Positions 50,281-61,072 of a stretch of DNA of 64,000 nt are shown here, in pieces. Every line of letters begins with the position of its first letter. Within the stretch, counting starts at the first letter, position 1. Origin of the DNA: Gimesia algae (GTDB lineage: Bacteria; Planctomycetota; Planctomycetia; Planctomycetales; Planctomycetaceae). The notes beneath the pieces are model-generated. The model was not told the origin of the DNA and ran no database searches. It saw only the letters and a program-made list of their open reading frames with translations. Position numbers and translations under genes: made by a program. The DNA lies in assembly GCF_007746795.1 (NCBI RefSeq), contig NZ_CP036343.1, forward strand, positions 2,903,369 through 2,967,368, in the 5' to 3' direction.

Positions 50281-51312
50281 ATGAATGCCATTGTTGTCAA
50301 AAACCTGGAAAAAACCTACAAAGTCTACCAGAAAAATGAAGGTGTCTTCGCCTCCATCAAGGGACTGTGGAGGCGCGATTACAAAACAGTTCATGCTGTT
50401 TCTGATGTCAGTTTTTCTATTGAACAAGGCGAAATCGTGGCCTTTCTGGGTCCGAACGGTGCCGGTAAAACGACCACCCTCAAGCTGCTTTCCGGTCTCA
50501 TTTTCCCCTCCGCCGGAGAAGCCACGGTACTGGGACATGTTCCCTGGAAACGGGAAAATGAATATCGCCGCCGCTTTTCCCTGGTAATGGGACAGAAAAA
50601 CCAGCTCTGGTGGGACTTGCCTGCTCAGGAATCGTTTCGGCTGCATAAAGAAATTTACCGTATCGATCCGCAGCAGTATGATCGGCGTATTGATGAGCTC
50701 ACCAGCCTGCTTGAGGTCCGCCATCTGATCGGGCAACCGGTACGGGAACTCTCTCTGGGAGAACGGATGCGGATGGAACTGATAGCCGCCCTGCTGCATA
50801 AACCGGACGTGCTGCTTCTGGATGAACCCACAATCGGCCTGGACGTTGTTTCGCAGCGCCGTGTGCAGGAGTTTCTGAAATACTACCAGATCGAGCAGAA
50901 AACCACCGTGGTCCTGACCAGTCACTATATGAAAGATGTGGAGGCCCTCTGCAAACGCGCCATCATCATTAATCAGGGGCAAATTAAACATGATGGCCCG
51001 CTCAGCGATATCCTGGATCGATTCAGCAACTATAAAATTATGGATGTGCAGTTTGATGGCGACGACATGCCCCGTGACTTTTCACAATGGGGAGAAGTCA
51101 TTGAAAATGAAGCACCACGTGTGAAGTTGAAAGTTCCCCGCAACAAAATTCCGGAAATTCTATCGAACCTCCTTTCCAAGTATCGCATTCTGGATGTCGG
51201 AGTGCAGGAAAGACCGCTCGAAGAAGTCATCGCAGAAGTATTCACCGAGCAGAAAAAAGATGCCCAGCGTCTGCAGGACGAACAGAATATCCTGCAGTCC
51301 ACCTCTGATTAA
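50281..51312 (+). CDS. ABC transporter ATP-binding protein (ABC-2 type exporter)
   Basis: 343 residues. Walker [17 protein letters not shown], signature [17 protein letters not shown] (L-S-x-G-E), and Walker [13 protein letters not shown], followed by the switch His in LTSHYMKD. The C-terminal extension (about 250-343) is typical of ABC-2 export partners. The permease gene follows 47 bases later. Confidence 0.93.
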   Translation: MNAIVVKNLEKTYKVYQKNEGVFASIKGLWRRDYKTVHAVSDVSFSIEQGEIVAFLGPNGAGKTTTLKLLSGLIFPSAGEATVLGHVPWKRENEYRRRFSLVMGQKNQLWWDLPAQESFRLHKEIYRIDPQQYDRRIDELTSLLEVRHLIGQPVRELSLGERMRMELIAALLHKPDVLLLDEPTIGLDVVSQRRVQEFLKYYQIEQKTTVVLTSHYMKDVEALCKRAIIINQGQIKHDGPLSDILDRFSNYKIMDVQFDGDDMPRDFSQWGEVIENEAPRVKLKVPRNKIPEILSNLLSKYRILDVGVQERPLEEVIAEVFTEQKKDAQRLQDEQNILQSTSD

Positions 51313-51359
51313 AACCAAACTCTTCCGATTTGAATTTCTATGCTGTTGATAACAGACCT

Positions 51360-52184
51360 ATGATTGCCAGCCTGCGAACTCACTGGATTATCCTCAAAAC
51401 CTCTGTCGAGGAACGCCTCGTTTATCGGGGGGACTTTGTCTTTGCCACATTCGTACGATTCCTCCCCATCGTCACGCAGATTTTTCTATGGGGAGCGATC
51501 TATGGAATCCATTCTGCTCACCCGGTCAGTTCTATTAAAGGCTATAACTATCAGCAGATGGTCGCCTACTACCTGCTGGTAATGGTCGGCCGTGCGTTCT
51601 CCAGTATGCCCGGCCTGGCTAACGGCATCGCCAATGATGTGCGGGATGGGACGATCAAAAAATACCTGATTCAGCCCATCGACATGCTCGGCTATCTGTT
51701 CTGGGCCCGCATGGCGCATAAGCTGGTCTACTACATGGTCGCCATCGGACCATTCGTTCTACTCTTCTATCTCTGCCGCGATTACTTTATCGGCTGGCCA
51801 GATGCGTTTACGATTTCTGCCTGGGTTTTATCGCTGTTGATGGCATTTCTCGTCGGTTTTTTAATCGAATCTCTGATCGGCCTGATCGCGTTCTGGTTTC
51901 TGGAAGTCAGTTCGCTGATCTTCATCTATATGATGCTGAATTATTTTCTCTCCGGGCATATGATTCCCCTCGACCTGTTTCCGGAACCTTTAAGCAGTTG
52001 GATGCAGATGCTGCCGTTCAAGTACCTGGCCTATTTCCCTGGAACAGTCATTCTAGGTAAATATACTCATCAGGAACTGATTTTCGAATTGTCTATCGAA
52101 GTTGTCTGGATCATTGTCCTGTTTTCCCTAAATCGCATTGCCTTTCAGCGAGGCATTCGCCGTTATAGCGCCTTCGGTGGATAA
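51360..52184 (+). CDS. ABC-2 type permease (DUF990-like)
   Basis: 274 residues with about six membrane helices. The N-terminus [35 protein letters not shown] is typical of this uncharacterised exporter group. Members usually come as two permeases; only one is present here. ATG at 51360 is chosen; a TTG-led frame from 51330 is possible. It pairs with the ATPase before it. Substrate unknown. Confidence 0.85.
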   Translation: MIASLRTHWIILKTSVEERLVYRGDFVFATFVRFLPIVTQIFLWGAIYGIHSAHPVSSIKGYNYQQMVAYYLLVMVGRAFSSMPGLANGIANDVRDGTIKKYLIQPIDMLGYLFWARMAHKLVYYMVAIGPFVLLFYLCRDYFIGWPDAFTISAWVLSLLMAFLVGFLIESLIGLIAFWFLEVSSLIFIYMMLNYFLSGHMIPLDLFPEPLSSWMQMLPFKYLAYFPGTVILGKYTHQELIFELSIEVVWIIVLFSLNRIAFQRGIRRYSAFGG

Positions 52185-52578
52185 GTCCCTGAATTCAGGG
52201 ATTTAAAAGCTTCATACATTCTTAATATCACCTTGTTTTCTAGCATCTGCCCGCCTGGATAGTCAACTTTTCGGTTTTCTCCCTTAGACGAACTCCAGAC
52301 GGTCTGCTAAAATGCTTGCAAAGGGTTCAAGGCACTTTCCCCACAATTCTCAGTTTGTTGGAGGAGAGGCAATTCCTCCCTCTGGGTGACGAACTTATTT
52401 TCCCCAGTTCGTGTCCAGTCGTTGTACCCGCCTGCTGCCTTACTTACGAATACAAGCCTGTTATGAAACCCATTCCTGCCGGTCAGGGTTTCTGTTTTCG
52501 AAAATGCAGACAGAAGCCGGTAGTGACCAGAATTTCTGGTCCTGAATACGTCAATATGTCCTAAACAAAATTAATGAA
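52185..52578. other. Structured non-coding stretch upstream of an MFS gene
   Basis: About 390 bases with small inverted repeats: GGAGG/CCTCC around 52360-52379, and ACGAAC (52389-52394) with GTTCGT (52407-52412). They could form a folded leader of the transporter mRNA. An 82-codon frame across it has no clear protein character. Confidence 0.4.
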
Positions 52579-53832
52579 ATGTCTATTACTCCTATTGTTC
52601 CCACCGATGAAGAGGAACCCATTTATAACCGTCTGTTCTGGCTGTGCTATCTGGCAAATGTCATGCTGGTCACCGCAAACGCCATTACATTCCGCTTTGC
52701 AGATTTGATCACATATCTCGGGGGAACAGAAGAGCTTGTCGGTGATATCGTTGGCTGTGGCGTCTTCGTTGCATTGATTGCCCGCTTCTTTCTGGGACAG
52801 GGCATTGACCGTTACGGAGTCCGCCGACTCTGGGCACTCTCGGCCCTCATCTTTGTCGTTGGTGCTGGCGGCATGACAGTCTGCAGGTCACTGGGTTGGG
52901 AAATATTCGCGTTACGGATGTGTTTTGCCACAGGGATTGCCGGAATGTTTACCTGCTCTGTGGTTCATATCCAGCAGAATGTTCCGCAGCACCGACGTAC
53001 GGAAGTCATTGGCAGTCTCGGCAGCAGCGGATTTGTAGGCATGATCCTGGGAACACAAACCAGTGACTGGATGCTTCGTTCGTTTGCCCCAGGTAATGCC
53101 CAGTTTTATGCCTTATTTGGTATCCCGGCTGTTCTGGGGCTCTGTTATCTGGCAATCGTCATCTATGTCACTCGCAATGATATTCACCGTAGACCCAAGG
53201 TCACGCCGGCAGCACACCAGCTCCTGTTTCGCTACTGGCCCGGCCAGGTCGTGGTTGTCGCCATCATGATGGGACTCAGCTTTACGGTCATCAGCGTCTT
53301 TTTGACACGGTTCGTTTCCCAGAGAGAGCTGGGGGGCATCGGTACCTTCTTCGCCGGTTATGCGGCTTCCGCGTTCGTAATCCGCATTATGACACGACGC
53401 TGGGGTGAAACGGTGGGGCGAAATAAAATGATCACCCTGGGGCTGATGGGACACGCTATCGGTCATACGATTCTGCCTTCCATCACTCAGGAATGGCAAT
53501 TGATTGGACCTTCCCTCTTGTGTGGTTTTGGACACGCCCTGCTCTTCCCGGCGGTTGTTTCGCTGGGAACCGAATCATTTCCCTCACACTACCGGGGCAC
53601 AGGAACCACAATTGTACTGGGATTTTTTGATGCAGGAGCCATCATCTTTGCCCCCATTCTGGGTAGCATTATTGATCGCTGGGGGTTTACTCCGATGTTC
53701 TATACTTCGGCTTCTGTGATGACCCTGACAGCGACGGTTTACACGTTGACAGCCAATCACAGCCTCAGCAAGGACATTGCGATCCCGCAGAACCAGGAGC
53801 TCTGTGCATCACTTGAAGAAGCCATTGATTGA
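52579..53832 (+). CDS. Major facilitator superfamily transporter
   Basis: 417 residues with about twelve membrane helices. The loop 2-3 region FFLGQGIDRYGVRRLWALSAL is the MFS D-R-x-G-R-R-type motif, repeated weakly after helix 8 (TRRWGETVGRNKMIT). No specific substrate can be read. It converges with the small gene that follows. Confidence 0.92.
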   Translation: MSITPIVPTDEEEPIYNRLFWLCYLANVMLVTANAITFRFADLITYLGGTEELVGDIVGCGVFVALIARFFLGQGIDRYGVRRLWALSALIFVVGAGGMTVCRSLGWEIFALRMCFATGIAGMFTCSVVHIQQNVPQHRRTEVIGSLGSSGFVGMILGTQTSDWMLRSFAPGNAQFYALFGIPAVLGLCYLAIVIYVTRNDIHRRPKVTPAAHQLLFRYWPGQVVVVAIMMGLSFTVISVFLTRFVSQRELGGIGTFFAGYAASAFVIRIMTRRWGETVGRNKMITLGLMGHAIGHTILPSITQEWQLIGPSLLCGFGHALLFPAVVSLGTESFPSHYRGTGTTIVLGFFDAGAIIFAPILGSIIDRWGFTPMFYTSASVMTLTATVYTLTANHSLSKDIAIPQNQELCASLEEAID

Positions 53833-53850
53833 AATATTTGGCCAACAAAC

Positions 53851-53873
53851 AACTGTCCGTTATCAGGACAGTT
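53851..53873. terminator. Hairpin between convergent genes
   Basis: AACTGTCC pairs perfectly with GGACAGTT around a seven-base loop; no T-tract. It may serve both converging transcripts weakly. Confidence 0.5.
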
Positions 53874-53892
53874 GAGGCCGAACCGCATCGTC

Positions 53893-54159
53893 TTAGCCAA
53901 TTGCCCCCGATTCAAGATCTTGTACTACTTCCGCCAGGACAGCGGGGTCGGCAGATTTGAGAACATGGTCAATGCGTGATGCAGGAACACTGAGCCGCTC
54001 CATCAGTTCCTGGGCTTTTTCCCAGAGTTTTGCCTTTTTCTTACCTTCCGTCAGAAAAAGATTGGTACACAGTTCAGACAGTCGTTGCTGATCAATGGAT
54101 TCACGATTGTCATAGTAACGTTTGATCACATCTTTTTGATAATTGGAAAATTCTGCCAT
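53893..54159 (-). CDS. Small conserved-looking protein, function unknown
   Basis: An 88-residue soluble, helical protein (FSNYQKDVIKRYYDNRESIDQQRLSELCTNLFL, then AKLWEKAQELMERLSVPASRIDHVLKS). ATG at 54159 has AGGAG 12 bases before it; the longer frame from 54222 adds 21 residues. No family recognised. Confidence 0.65.
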   Translation of the reverse strand: MAEFSNYQKDVIKRYYDNRESIDQQRLSELCTNLFLTEGKKKAKLWEKAQELMERLSVPASRIDHVLKSADPAVLAEVVQDLESGAIG

Positions 54160-54691
54160 TGGAAAACTCGACTCCTGTGATCGTTTCAGCTCAAAAACTG
54201 GTTTAAAATGCCTGACAGGCATATTGCCACTGTGATATAGAAGACTTTTATCGGTTTAAATGTTCTGAGGACTGACTAGAATTTAGTCTCTGTCGCAACA
54301 AATTGAAATGATTGATTTTATGTTTTTCGGGGAGAAAAAGGACTATTAAAACAGGACTTTTTAATATTATTTTAGCCCAAGACAACAGAATCTGATAATT
54401 AGTTTCAAATTGCACTCCCAAGACAACGCTATTATCATAAAATACCCAATAGTAATAATTATCCCGTTTTAACTGAATTAAAAATAAGCGCAACAGAGTT
54501 TTTAGACGATAAGACTCATACAGTATTCACAACAAATGGCCGAAAGTTCTGATTAGTTGACTCACCAAATATCTGGGAGTAACATTTTATGCGTTCTCAG
54601 CAGTATCTAATGTAATCATTATCCGATACTCACAACTGTTTGAATCATCTATTAGAAAAAGTGCTGATAGTTCATAAGTCCGGAGCGAAAC
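54160..54691. other. AT-rich divergent region
   Basis: About 530 bases, clearly richer in A and T (54290-54690) than the surroundings. It separates the small gene (minus) and the desaturase (plus). An 81-codon minus-strand frame (54248-54493) looks like chance. Confidence 0.45.
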
Positions 54692-55735
54692 GTGTCCGTC
54701 ACACAATTTACTGAGCAGGAATTAAAGGATCTCGAAGAAAAAACGACGATTCCTCGTTTTTTATTCTTACCCCTTGGAGTCATCGGACTGGTATGTCTGG
54801 CTATCTACTGGCCCAGTCAGGCGATCGGCTGGCAGATTTTCTGGACACTCTTTACATCCTATTGTCTGTTCTGCTGGACCAGCTGTTTTCACGAATGTTC
54901 ACACCATACGCTTTCAGGCTCTAAAAATGCCAGTATCTGGCTGGGCCGCGTGCTCGGGACCGCCATGTTTGTGCCCTACACCGTCTATCGTGAGAGCCAT
55001 ATTCGTCACCATGCTTATCTGAATAAACCCAGCGACTGGGAGCTCTGGCCTTATTCCGACCCCAACACATCGTTGCGGTTCCGTAGAATCTTTATCTGGT
55101 TTGACCTGGGAATGGGCCTGTTCATGGCTCCCTACATTTACGGTCGCATCTTCTGGCATAAAGATTCCCCGCTCACGGACCCCAAAGTCCGTCGTACCAT
55201 TCGCTATGAATATGCGGTCATGGTGCTCTTCTGGGGTTCGGTATTAGGACTGTGTGCGTTCTACGGTGTACTCTGGGATCTGGCACGTGTCTGGTTTCTG
55301 CCCCATTATCTGGCTGGTATTTATCAGAATACGCGTAAATTTACCGAACACTTGGGAATGAGCAGTTATGACCCCATGCTGGGCACCCGGACCGTAGTCG
55401 GCTCCAATCTGATAACAAAGCTTTGTACCTACTTCAATTTTGATATCTTTGTGCATGGCCCACATCACCGCCATCCTCGTATCGCCCACAATCTGCTGCT
55501 GCAGAAGATGGATGACTATCAGGAAAAGAACCCGGAAATCAAGTACCCTGTCTTCACGACGTACTGGGGTGCCATCATCGACATGGCCCCTGCCTTTCTC
55601 TTTAAACCCGGTGTGGGCATGAATGCCGGCGCTCCAGCGCCTGCCAAAGAAAAGAAGCAGATTGACAACTTTGTACAGGATGTCGCCAAAGAAGTCATTG
55701 CCGATGACGACCTCGTTACCAAACCGGTCGATTAA
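54692..55735 (+). CDS. Membrane fatty acid desaturase / hydroxylase family protein
   Basis: 347 residues. Three histidine boxes for a di-iron site are visible: HECSHHTLSG (H-x3-HH), RESHIRHHAYLN (H-x2-HH) and HGPHHRHPR (H-x2-H). About four membrane helices surround them. The start is GTG with CGGAG six bases upstream. The family covers fatty acid desaturases and carotenoid hydroxylases/ketolases; the substrate is not decidable here. Confidence 0.9.
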   Translation: MSVTQFTEQELKDLEEKTTIPRFLFLPLGVIGLVCLAIYWPSQAIGWQIFWTLFTSYCLFCWTSCFHECSHHTLSGSKNASIWLGRVLGTAMFVPYTVYRESHIRHHAYLNKPSDWELWPYSDPNTSLRFRRIFIWFDLGMGLFMAPYIYGRIFWHKDSPLTDPKVRRTIRYEYAVMVLFWGSVLGLCAFYGVLWDLARVWFLPHYLAGIYQNTRKFTEHLGMSSYDPMLGTRTVVGSNLITKLCTYFNFDIFVHGPHHRHPRIAHNLLLQKMDDYQEKNPEIKYPVFTTYWGAIIDMAPAFLFKPGVGMNAGAPAPAKEKKQIDNFVQDVAKEVIADDDLVTKPVD

Positions 55736-55839
55736 TCTATACCCAGGCACGCGTCAACACTCTGGCACACATTGAACTGTTTAATGAGGCTTTCATTACG
55801 CGCATTTAGCGACTTTGCAGGCTTATCGCCTGGAGTCGC

Positions 55840-56937
55840 CTAAGTGTCGCGCTTGTAAAATGGCAGTTCAGTCACTTTGACGGGGAATCGTTTGCCTCGG
55901 ATATCCGCTTCCAGAATCTGTCCTGCATCGGCGAAACCAGCTTCAACATAGGCCATCCCGATCGGCAGATCCAGGGTGGGTGAGAAGGACCCGGATGTCA
56001 CACTCCCCACCTGCTGATCCCCTGAGAATAACAGCGAACCCTCACGGGCTGCCCGCTTCCCTTCCAGGGTAAAACCAACACGGACTTTTCGATCATCGCG
56101 TGCTTTGGCAGCGATCAATGCTTCTTTCCCGATGAAATCAGCGGCCTTTAGTTTCACTGCGAAATTCAGACCCGCGGTATAAGGATCGGTCGTTTCATCC
56201 AGCTCATGACCATACAAAGGCATTGCCGCTTCCAGTCGCAGAGTATCACGACATCCCAGGCCGGCAGGAATCAGTCCGGCAGATTCACCATCGGCGATTA
56301 GTCGCTCCCAGAGTGCTGCTGCTTTTGTTTGATCAAGTACGACTTCGAAACCGTCTTCGCCGGTATAGCCTGTACGACTAACCAGCGCGTCAACACCTGA
56401 GACTCTGGTTTCAATTCCGTAATAATATTTGATTTCGCTCAGTTCCGCTTCCACCAGTGGGTTCAGAATTCCGAGAGATTCCGGGCCCTGTAAGGCCAGC
56501 ATGAATTTCTCACGGGTCTGGTCTTCAATCTGCACATCAAAGTCACTGCGCTGCTGTTCAATCCAGTCCACAATTTTCAGACGATTGGAAGCATTCACAA
56601 CCAGCATATAAAAATCGGAGAAACGGTACACCAGCACGTCGTCCAGAATCCCTCCTGATTCGTTCGTGACCAGTGAATAGCGGATCTGGCCCGGCTTGAG
56701 CGATTCCACACTGTTGGTCAGCATATGATCCAGAAAGCGACAGGCATCTGGCCCGGTGAAAAACAGCCGTCCCATATGGGCAATATCAAACAACCCCGCC
56801 GTGTTACGGACTGCATGATGCTCTGTGGTGATATTGGAATAGAGCAGAGGCATTTCCCAGCCCGCAAAATCAACCATACGGCCACCATGGTCGACATGCC
56901 ACTGATGACAGGCAGTATATAACAAGGGATCAGACAC
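55840..56937 (-). CDS. gcvT: Aminomethyltransferase, glycine cleavage T protein
   Basis: 365 residues. It transfers a methylene group from the H-protein lipoyl arm to tetrahydrofolate. WEMPLLYSNITTEHHAVRNTAGLFDIAHMGR opens the family fold. VSRTGYTGEDGFEV and GAGLGCRDTLRLEAAMPLYGHELDETT-type segments are present, and VGSVTSGSFSPTLDLPIGMAYV closes the barrel. GTG start. gcvH and gcvP are not adjacent. A terminator separates it from the sdh genes. Confidence 0.95.
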   Translation of the reverse strand: MSDPLLYTACHQWHVDHGGRMVDFAGWEMPLLYSNITTEHHAVRNTAGLFDIAHMGRLFFTGPDACRFLDHMLTNSVESLKPGQIRYSLVTNESGGILDDVLVYRFSDFYMLVVNASNRLKIVDWIEQQRSDFDVQIEDQTREKFMLALQGPESLGILNPLVEAELSEIKYYYGIETRVSGVDALVSRTGYTGEDGFEVVLDQTKAAALWERLIADGESAGLIPAGLGCRDTLRLEAAMPLYGHELDETTDPYTAGLNFAVKLKAADFIGKEALIAAKARDDRKVRVGFTLEGKRAAREGSLLFSGDQQVGSVTSGSFSPTLDLPIGMAYVEAGFADAGQILEADIRGKRFPVKVTELPFYKRDT

Positions 56938-57096
56938 AGATTTTTCTCTTCTTTATTGGCTGTTTCAGAAAGAATGGATCATAGAAAACAGGCGTCATTC
57001 GCCGTCGACCACGAGTCTCATCTATTGTGGAAGCTCAGATGGAATCTCGCAATCAACACACTCCGGGAATCTGAAATTTCCCTGACTCTTTCACCA

Positions 57097-57135
57097 TAAA
57101 AAAAGCGAGGTCGACGATTAAGAAGACCTCGCTTT
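57097..57135 (-). terminator. Terminator of the sdhCAB operon
   Basis: On the minus strand AAAGCGAGGTC pairs perfectly with GACCTCGCTTT, followed by a T-run. It ends sdhB transcription before gcvT. Confidence 0.9.
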
Positions 57136-57164
57136 CCTGATACTGGTTGAAAATCAATCGCGGA

Positions 57165-57926
57165 TTATTCCTTTGCACAGAGCTTGGCTCGCAGGTATTC
57201 ACGATTCAGGCGTGCGATATTCGAAACCGAAATCTCGGCCGGGCAGGCGGCCTCACATTCCTCTGTATTCGTGCAGTTTCCGAAGCCTTCCAGATCCATT
57301 TGCGCGACCATATTCTGGACGCGACTGGCTCGTTCCGGTTTTCCCTGAGGCAGCGTCGACAAATGCGAAACCTTGGCAGAAACAAACAGCATCGCTGACG
57401 CATTCTTGCAGGCGGCGACACAGGCACCACAGCCAATGCAGGCTGCGGCATCCATCGCGGTCTCCTGAACGGGTGCCGGCACGGGAATCGCGTTCGCTTC
57501 AGGAGCATTGCCCGTGCTGACCGAGATAAAGCCCCCTTTCTCAATGATGCGATCAAAGGCACCGCGGTCGACCACCAGGTCACGCACGACGGGAAACGCC
57601 TGAGCACGCCAGGGTTCAACCACAATCGTATCGCCGTTTTTGAAACGTCGCATATGCAGCTGGCACGTGGTTGTCCCGGTATCCGGTCCATGAGCCTGAC
57701 CATTAATCATCAGGCTGCACATGCCACAGATCCCTTCGCGGCAGTCATGGTCAAAGGCGATCATCTCTTCGCCTTTCGCATGCAGTTGCTCATTCAGGAC
57801 ATCCAGCATTTCCAGGAATGACATATGCGTCGAAATCCCGGTCAGCTTGTATTCCACATATTGCCCTACAGCATCAGCGCCGGGCTGTCGCCACACTCTG
57901 AGCGTCAGATCCAGTGTCTCGCTCAT
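57165..57926 (-). CDS. sdhB: Succinate dehydrogenase iron-sulfur subunit
   Basis: 253 residues. The N-terminal [2Fe-2S] site is CREGICGMC with a later Cys in TTTCQLH. Downstream ferredoxin-like motifs [11 protein letters not shown] and [12 protein letters not shown] bind the [4Fe-4S] and [3Fe-4S] clusters. It carries electrons from SdhA flavin to quinone at the membrane. Its ATG overlaps the sdhA stop by one base (TAATG). Confidence 0.96.
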   Translation of the reverse strand: MSETLDLTLRVWRQPGADAVGQYVEYKLTGISTHMSFLEMLDVLNEQLHAKGEEMIAFDHDCREGICGMCSLMINGQAHGPDTGTTTCQLHMRRFKNGDTIVVEPWRAQAFPVVRDLVVDRGAFDRIIEKGGFISVSTGNAPEANAIPVPAPVQETAMDAAACIGCGACVAACKNASAMLFVSAKVSHLSTLPQGKPERASRVQNMVAQMDLEGFGNCTNTEECEAACPAEISVSNIARLNREYLRAKLCAKE

Positions 57927-59857
57927 TATTTATAACTCCTCGTAGCCAGAGGTACTTCGACAAATTCTAATTGCTCACGGTGTTCCACAGGCTCATTACC
58001 CACTCCCGTGAATTCCCAGGCCGTTACATGACAGAAATTTTCATCGTCACGAAGTGCTTCATTTTCAGGTGACTGGTGCTCTTCACGAAAGTGACCGCCA
58101 CAGGATTCTTCCCGAACCAATGCATCACGCACCATCAACTCACCAAACTCCAGGAAGTCGGCCAGACGGCCTGCATGTTCCAGGTTCTGGTTCAACTGCG
58201 CGCCCTCTCCAATCACTTTGATACTGGACCAGAACTCAGCCCGCAGATCACGAATTTTACCCATCGCAGTTTCGAGCCCCTGTCGTTCCCGGGACATTCC
58301 ACAGTATTCCCAGAGGATGTGTCCCAGTTCGCGGTGGATACTGTCTGAAGAACGGGTTCCCTGCACTCCCAGAATTTTCGCGTTCCAGTCCTGGGCATTT
58401 GCCATGGCTTCTGAAAATGCTTCATCATCAGTCGATACAGAAGGCAGATTTTGTGAGCCCAGATAGTGCCCCGTGGTATAAGGAGCCACAAAGTAACCAT
58501 CTGCGAGCCCTTGCATCAAAGCCGATGCTCCCAGGCGGTTTGCACCATGGTCCGAGAAGTTGGCTTCCCCCAGAACGAACAGACCGGGGATCGTACTCTG
58601 CAGATGGTAGTCCACCCAGAGCCCGCCCATCGTATAATGGACGGCGGGATAGATCCGCATCGGAACCTGATAAGGATCTTCGCCGGTAATCTTGTGATAC
58701 ATGTGGAACAGGTTGCCATACTTGGCCTCAATCGCATGGCGGCCATCGCGGGCAATTGCATCGCGGAAGTCCAGGAACACGGCTTGCCCCGTTGAGCCGA
58801 CACCAAACCCGGCGTCACAGCGTTCCTTGGCAGCCCGGGAAGCCACATCGCGGGGCACCAGGTTACCAAACGCCGGATAACGACGCTCAAGGTAGTAATC
58901 CCGTTCACTGTCCGGGATCTCATTTCCGCGACGTTTATCATCGGCCGCCTGAGGCACCCAGACCCGGCCATCGTTTCTAAGGCTCTCGCTCATCAGTGTC
59001 AGTTTAGACTGATAGTCACCACTGACGGGAATGCATGTCGGATGGATCTGCGTGTAACAGGGATTCGCAAAGAAGGCACCCCGCTTATGACAGCGCCAGG
59101 CTGCGGTCACATTGGAACCTTTGGCATTCGTCGACAGGTAGAACGCGTTCCCGTAACCGCCGGTACAGAGTAGAACACAGTCAGCCGAATATTTTTCGAA
59201 TTCGCCAGTAATCAAATTCCGGACGATAATACCTCGCGCGACACCATCAACCTTCACGAGGTCGAGCATTTCCCGCCGGGGAAAGAGTTCAATACGACCG
59301 GCACCAACCTGTCGCATCAGTGCACTGTATGCTCCCAGCAACAGCTGCTGTCCGGTCTGTCCACGGGCATAAAAAGTTCGTGACACCTGGGCACCACCGA
59401 AAGAGCGGTTTGCCAGAGTTCCGCCATAATCGCGGGCAAAGGGAACTCCCTGTGCAGCACACTGGTCGATGATATTATTACTGACCTGCGCCAGGCGATG
59501 CACGTTGGCTTCGCGGCTGCGGAAGTCTCCCCCTTTGACAGTATCGTAAAACAGCCGCCAGACACTGTCGCCATCGTTAGGATAGTTCTTAGCGGCGTTG
59601 ATCCCCCCCTGGGCGGCGATACTGTGTGCACGCCGTGGAGAATCCTGAAAACAGAAGGACTGAACCTGATAACCCAGTTCTGCCAGGGACGCCGCAGCAG
59701 ATGCACCGGCGAGCCCGGTCCCGACGACGATGATTTTTTTCTTCCGTTTGTTCGCCGGGTTAACCAGCTTCATTTCCTTCTTGCAACGATCCCATTTCTC
59801 GGCCATCGGCCCTTCAGGAACACGAGAATTTAAAACCGTAGTAGCCGCCTCGGCCAT
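57926..59857 (-). CDS. sdhA: Succinate dehydrogenase flavoprotein subunit
   Basis: 643 residues. The FAD-binding fold opens [22 protein letters not shown]; the covalent-FAD His region reads [14 protein letters not shown]; the substrate site carries [13 protein letters not shown], and a late [14 protein letters not shown] is conserved. It oxidises succinate to fumarate. ATG at 59857 has AAGG eight bases upstream; a GTG 15 bases earlier is in frame. Confidence 0.96.
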   Translation of the reverse strand: MAEAATTVLNSRVPEGPMAEKWDRCKKEMKLVNPANKRKKKIIVVGTGLAGASAAASLAELGYQVQSFCFQDSPRRAHSIAAQGGINAAKNYPNDGDSVWRLFYDTVKGGDFRSREANVHRLAQVSNNIIDQCAAQGVPFARDYGGTLANRSFGGAQVSRTFYARGQTGQQLLLGAYSALMRQVGAGRIELFPRREMLDLVKVDGVARGIIVRNLITGEFEKYSADCVLLCTGGYGNAFYLSTNAKGSNVTAAWRCHKRGAFFANPCYTQIHPTCIPVSGDYQSKLTLMSESLRNDGRVWVPQAADDKRRGNEIPDSERDYYLERRYPAFGNLVPRDVASRAAKERCDAGFGVGSTGQAVFLDFRDAIARDGRHAIEAKYGNLFHMYHKITGEDPYQVPMRIYPAVHYTMGGLWVDYHLQSTIPGLFVLGEANFSDHGANRLGASALMQGLADGYFVAPYTTGHYLGSQNLPSVSTDDEAFSEAMANAQDWNAKILGVQGTRSSDSIHRELGHILWEYCGMSRERQGLETAMGKIRDLRAEFWSSIKVIGEGAQLNQNLEHAGRLADFLEFGELMVRDALVREESCGGHFREEHQSPENEALRDDENFCHVTAWEFTGVGNEPVEHREQLEFVEVPLATRSYK

Positions 59858-59932
59858 GATGTAAACCTTCACAACGGAAACTGTTGAACAATAAAAAAAT
59901 GCTTGAATTCAAACGAAGCTGAAACTCAGACA

Positions 59933-60697
59933 TCAATAAATAAATAATCCCCAGAGGGGCAGACTGGCAAAACCGATCGCAATGACTGCTGCAAACAGAA
60001 TCGCAAACTTCTTGATCCAGGGTGTGTACTTGGGATGATTCAGCCCCAGAGACTGGAATGCACTCCAGAACCCATGGGATAAATGAAATCCGAGAACGAT
60101 CGTCCCGATGATATAAACAGCAGCACTCCAACTGCCAAGCACTTGAACGATAATGCTATAAGGATCCGCTTCGATGACACCATCCGGTGTCTCAACCGTG
60201 TAAGCCACCGCAGGATTCAGGTGCAGTTTCATATCAATCATATGAACGATCAGAAAAATAAGAATGATCGAACCGGAAAGAAACATCCAGGAACTGGTAC
60301 GGCCCAGGGGAGTTTTTCCAAAAACAGAGGGAGGCTCTTCGATCTTACTCTGTTTCTCATGATAGCTGATATGTCGTGCCTTACGATTGTCACTGGTGAG
60401 TTTGAATGCCAGAGCAATATGGGCGAACAGGAGGAGAAACAATCCGACTTCCGCCACAGGCAGCAGCAGCATGCTGTGCAAATCATGGGCATACGTATTG
60501 TAGGCATCTGCCCCTACATACACGAGCAGATTCCCCGCCAGATGCACTACCAGAAAGCCACAGAGTAAAAGTCCGGTAATCCCCATCACGAACTTCTGAC
60601 CCAACGAAGACGACAGTAATGTCATCATCCATTTTGTCGCTGATTTACCGCCGGCTGAGGGGGAGGTTTGCTGTTTTTCAGCTGCTTTTGTCACCAT
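59933..60697 (-). CDS. sdhC: Succinate dehydrogenase cytochrome b558 subunit, fused type
   Basis: 254 residues with five membrane helices (GITGLLLCGFLVVHLAGNLLVY is the first), the single-subunit di-heme type seen with SdhCAB enzymes rather than the split SdhC/SdhD. Conserved His residues lie in VVHLAGN, LFAHIALAF, VHMIDMK and GFHLSHGFWSAFQ. It anchors SdhA and SdhB and reduces quinone. First gene of the operon. Confidence 0.9.
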   Translation of the reverse strand: MVTKAAEKQQTSPSAGGKSATKWMMTLLSSSLGQKFVMGITGLLLCGFLVVHLAGNLLVYVGADAYNTYAHDLHSMLLLPVAEVGLFLLLFAHIALAFKLTSDNRKARHISYHEKQSKIEEPPSVFGKTPLGRTSSWMFLSGSIILIFLIVHMIDMKLHLNPAVAYTVETPDGVIEADPYSIIVQVLGSWSAAVYIIGTIVLGFHLSHGFWSAFQSLGLNHPKYTPWIKKFAILFAAVIAIGFASLPLWGLFIY

Positions 60698-61072
60698 AAT
60701 CTAGCTCTCACACGGATGCTCACAAGCAAGCCATGAATAAGATTGTGATAATTAATTTTGATCTGAGTCACTGACTGTCAATCACTCATCTGGTCAGAAT
60801 TCAGAAAGCCATCTGGCTGATTCTAAATTGGACACTTAACTTAAGTTATTATATTTCTTTGGCTTCGAACATCAATCATTACATAAATATAAACTTAGAT
60901 GCTTTCACAAAAATCACGAGTTTCTAGAAGCTAATCGTTTTTTTTCAAGGCACACTTCATGATACCTTGGCGCATTTCCGGAAACTGAGACCCTGTTCTC
61001 AGAACAGGGAGCCCTGCATTCTTACATCGGTCACTTGAACGCTGTTCTCCGTTACGCTTGATCAATTGCGCT
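60698..61072. other. Promoter region of sdhCAB and downstream of rnr
   Basis: About 375 bases without a gene, AT-rich near 60840-60910. AACTTAAGTT (60838-60847) is a perfect palindrome that could be an operator. CCCTGTTCT/AGAACAGGG (60991-61009) is a hairpin downstream of the RNase R stop, without a T-tract. Confidence 0.4.

Noticed and set aside
52316-52564. 82-codon plus-strand frame before the MFS gene
   Set aside because: No protein-like pattern; overlaps inverted repeats more likely to be leader structure.
54248-54493. 81-codon minus-strand frame in the AT-rich region
   Set aside because: Composition follows the local AT-rich DNA, no Shine-Dalgarno, no family.
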